From: K189A clade bacterium
Lineage (GTDB): Bacteria > Pseudomonadota > Gammaproteobacteria > Pseudomonadales > Azotimanducaceae
Length of the DNA: 6,368 nucleotides
Reading direction: 5' to 3'
NCBI GenBank assembly: GCA_007571095.1
Contig: RKSB01000058.1
Coordinates: 1 to 6,368 of the forward strand
A model generated the notes under the pieces. That model did no database searches. It was given only the letters and a program-made list of their open reading frames with translations, and was not told the DNA's origin. The position numbers were made by a program, and so were the translations under genes. Shown in pieces: positions 4,602-6,368 of this stretch. Numbering within the stretch: position 1 is the stretch's first letter; each line of letters opens with the position of its first letter.

Positions 4602-6368
4602 TTGGGTGCCGGTCCAGACGGCGAACAGCCGTCACTCTCCATTAACAGCCTGCAGAGTGCCCTTGCCCAAAGGGTGTCCGAGGGCTTTGCGCGAATTCAA
4701 CAGGATAAAGCCCACTTCGCCCCTCTGGTCAGGGTATCGGAACGCCCCGATCAATGGGATTTTCAAGCCGATGGCGCGCTGGCTGCCGCGAAACGGTTGA
4801 GTCTGCGACCAAACGACCTGGCCGAAAGGCTTATCGCTGCCATGCATTCGTCCGGCATGGTTGAGCGAATGGCATCAAGCGGCCCCGGGTTCATCAACTT
4901 CAGGCTGACCAACGACTACATCTGCCGCTTTCTGGAAGACAGGCTGACGCAGGTTATTGCAGGGCAAATAAATCCACCGAAACGCCAGCGCATCGTTGTT
5001 GACCTGTCGTCGCCCAACCTGGCCAAGGAGATGCATGTTGGCCATTTGCGCAGCACCGTCATAGGGGATGCCGTTGCTCGTGTGCTAGGCCACCTCGGGC
5101 ACTCGGTTATTCGCCAGAACCATGTAGGTGACTGGGGAACGCAGTTTGGCATGCTGGTGACTTATATGGATTCGCTGGGTGCTTCGGCGACCGCCAGGCT
5201 CGCCGATCTGCAGGATTTCTACTCGCGTGCCAGCAAAAAATTCCACAGTGACGAAGCCTTTGCCGATGCCGCCAGAGCCACCACTCTGGCCCTGCATTCA
5301 AACGACCAAGCCTGCATCAAACTCTGGTCGCATTTTCGAGAAGTCTCCTGGAGTCATTGCTCGGCCGTTTATAAACGTCTCGGCGTCGATTTGAACGAGG
5401 ATAACCTGCGGGGTGAGAGTGCCTATCGAAATGATCTGGCTCAAGTGGTTGCCGACTGCGAAAAAGCGGGCCTGGTCTCGGAATCCGATGGTGCCAGGTG
5501 CGTCTTTTCCGAGGAAATCAAAGGCAAGGACGGACGCCCGCTACCGCTGATTATTCAGAAATCCGATGGTGCCTATCTCTATGCCACCACCGATCTGGCG
5601 GCGATCCGCTATCGCGCCGACCAACTGGCTGCCGACCGAGTGCTTTATTTTGTCGATGTCAGGCAACGGCTGCATTTTCGGCAGGTCTTTGAAACCGCCC
5701 GCCGGGCAGGCTTTGTTCGAGAGGGGATGACACTTGAGCACATACCCTTTGGCATGATCACCGGTGCCGACGGAAAGTCCCTGAAAACGAGAGAAGGCAA
5801 CACACCCAGACTCAACGATCTGCTGGATGAAGCCGAAGCCAGAGCCTGCTCGCTGGTTCGAGCCGGCAACCCCGAACTATCATCCGAACAGTGTGAGGAA
5901 ATCGGACGAATTGTCGGCGTGGGTGCAGTCAAGTATGCCGACCTGTCGAGAAATCCGCTACAGGATTACGCATTCAGCTGGAACTCGATGCTGTCGCTCG
6001 AAGGCAATACCGGGCCTTATCTACAGTATGCCTATGCTCGTATCGCCGGTATTTTTGAGCGGGCTGACGACTCGCTGACCGGAACGACACCCCTGTCGGC
6101 ATTGAATGAGCCCGCAGAGCGCGCGCTTGCCCTTGAATTGGGTAATTTTGGAGCAGCCATCGAGGGCGTTGCCACCAAAGGCCATCCGCATTTGCTGTGC
6201 AACTATCTTTCGAGTCTGGCCAGCCGGTTCTCCAAATTCTACGAAGATTGCCCGGTGCTGAAGTCGGCCCCCTCCACTCGAAACAACAGGTTGAGGCTGT
6301 GTCGCCTGACCGCCGATGTGCTGAAAGCCGGCTTGAATCTGCTGGGTATTCAGGTGGCTGCAAGGATG
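4602..6368 (+). CDS. argS: Arginyl-tRNA synthetase (stop codon just beyond the window)
   Basis: A class I synthetase that charges tRNA-Arg in the cytoplasm. The frame is open from an in-frame TGA at 4581 to the right edge. From the TTG at 4602 it has 589 codons. Order of parts: N-terminal tRNA-binding (Add-1) domain, about residues 14-110; catalytic core with the HIGH box as HVGH (145-148) in NLAKEMHVGHLRS; HVGDWGTQFGM (174-184); the KMSKS equivalent GKSLKTREG (391-399); and the C-terminal DALR anticodon-binding domain, beginning near EGNTGPYLQYAYAR (467-480). The closing LNLLGIQVAARM matches the usual ArgS C-terminus, so the ATG at 6366-6368 is probably the last sense codon. No ATG or well-placed GTG exists near the expected N-terminus. 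E. coli ArgS would align from about the ATT at 4641; the TTG two bases after the cyclophilin stop is the best usable start, perhaps by coupled reinitiation. Confidence 0.95.
   Translation, partial: MGAGPDGEQPSLSINSLQSALAQRVSEGFARIQQDKAHFAPLVRVSERPDQWDFQADGALAAAKRLSLRPNDLAERLIAAMHSSGMVERMASSGPGFINFRLTNDYICRFLEDRLTQVIAGQINPPKRQRIVVDLSSPNLAKEMHVGHLRSTVIGDAVARVLGHLGHSVIRQNHVGDWGTQFGMLVTYMDSLGASATARLADLQDFYSRASKKFHSDEAFADAARATTLALHSNDQACIKLWSHFREVSWSHCSAVYKRLGVDLNEDNLRGESAYRNDLAQVVADCEKAGLVSESDGARCVFSEEIKGKDGRPLPLIIQKSDGAYLYATTDLAAIRYRADQLAADRVLYFVDVRQRLHFRQVFETARRAGFVREGMTLEHIPFGMITGADGKSLKTREGNTPRLNDLLDEAEARACSLVRAGNPELSSEQCEEIGRIVGVGAVKYADLSRNPLQDYAFSWNSMLSLEGNTGPYLQYAYARIAGIFERADDSLTGTTPLSALNEPAERALALELGNFGAAIEGVATKGHPHLLCNYLSSLASRFSKFYEDCPVLKSAPSTRNNRLRLCRLTADVLKAGLNLLGIQVAARM

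Noticed and set aside
1..6368. A novel defence, mobile or CRISPR-type system
   Set aside because: I looked for transposase, integrase, toxin-antitoxin, direct-repeat arrays, tRNA and structured RNA and found none. Apart from the duplicated junction, every stretch is accounted for by recognisable chromosomal genes.

Overview
The window looks like ordinary core chromosome of a gammaproteobacterium. CysM, YajQ, the periplasmic cyclophilin and ArgS all have the sequence character of Pseudomonas/Escherichia-type proteins. A TonB-dependent receptor end and a carboxylesterase lipoprotein would suit an environmental, perhaps marine, heterotroph. The lineage is an inference from protein resemblance only; nothing here fixes genus or family.

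Layout: at the left edge the last codons of a TonB-dependent outer-membrane receptor read rightward (2-214) and converge on cysM, which reads leftward (1337-396). Between them, about 206-396 holds no working gene. It is best explained as the decayed inside of an old tandem duplication of the receptor-cysM junction. Copy 1 spans about 108-318 and carries the live receptor end plus a broken cysM end. Copy 2 spans about 352-540 and carries a broken receptor end plus the live cysM end. The live receptor end appears to have lost one base just before its stop, which removes the usual terminal Phe.

A 197-base divergent intergenic region (1338-1534) separates cysM from a rightward run of four closely spaced genes: yajQ (1535-2023), a type-B carboxylesterase lipoprotein (about 2056-3963), a cyclophilin-type peptidyl-prolyl isomerase with a signal peptide (3979-4599) and argS (4602 to the right edge). 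The gaps are about 32, 15 and 2 bases with no visible terminator, so they could be one transcript. The window ends on what appears to be the last sense codon of argS.

Functionally the genes cover O-acetylserine sulfhydrylation to cysteine or S-sulfocysteine (CysM), nucleotide or RNA-related binding (YajQ), an outer-membrane-directed ester hydrolase, envelope protein folding (cyclophilin) and arginyl-tRNA charging (ArgS). I see no defence system, mobile element, CRISPR array, tRNA or rRNA. The items most worth a second look are the duplicated convergent junction, the receptor C-terminal frameshift, a possible internal start in the cyclophilin that would drop its signal peptide, and the absence of an ATG or well-placed GTG start for argS.
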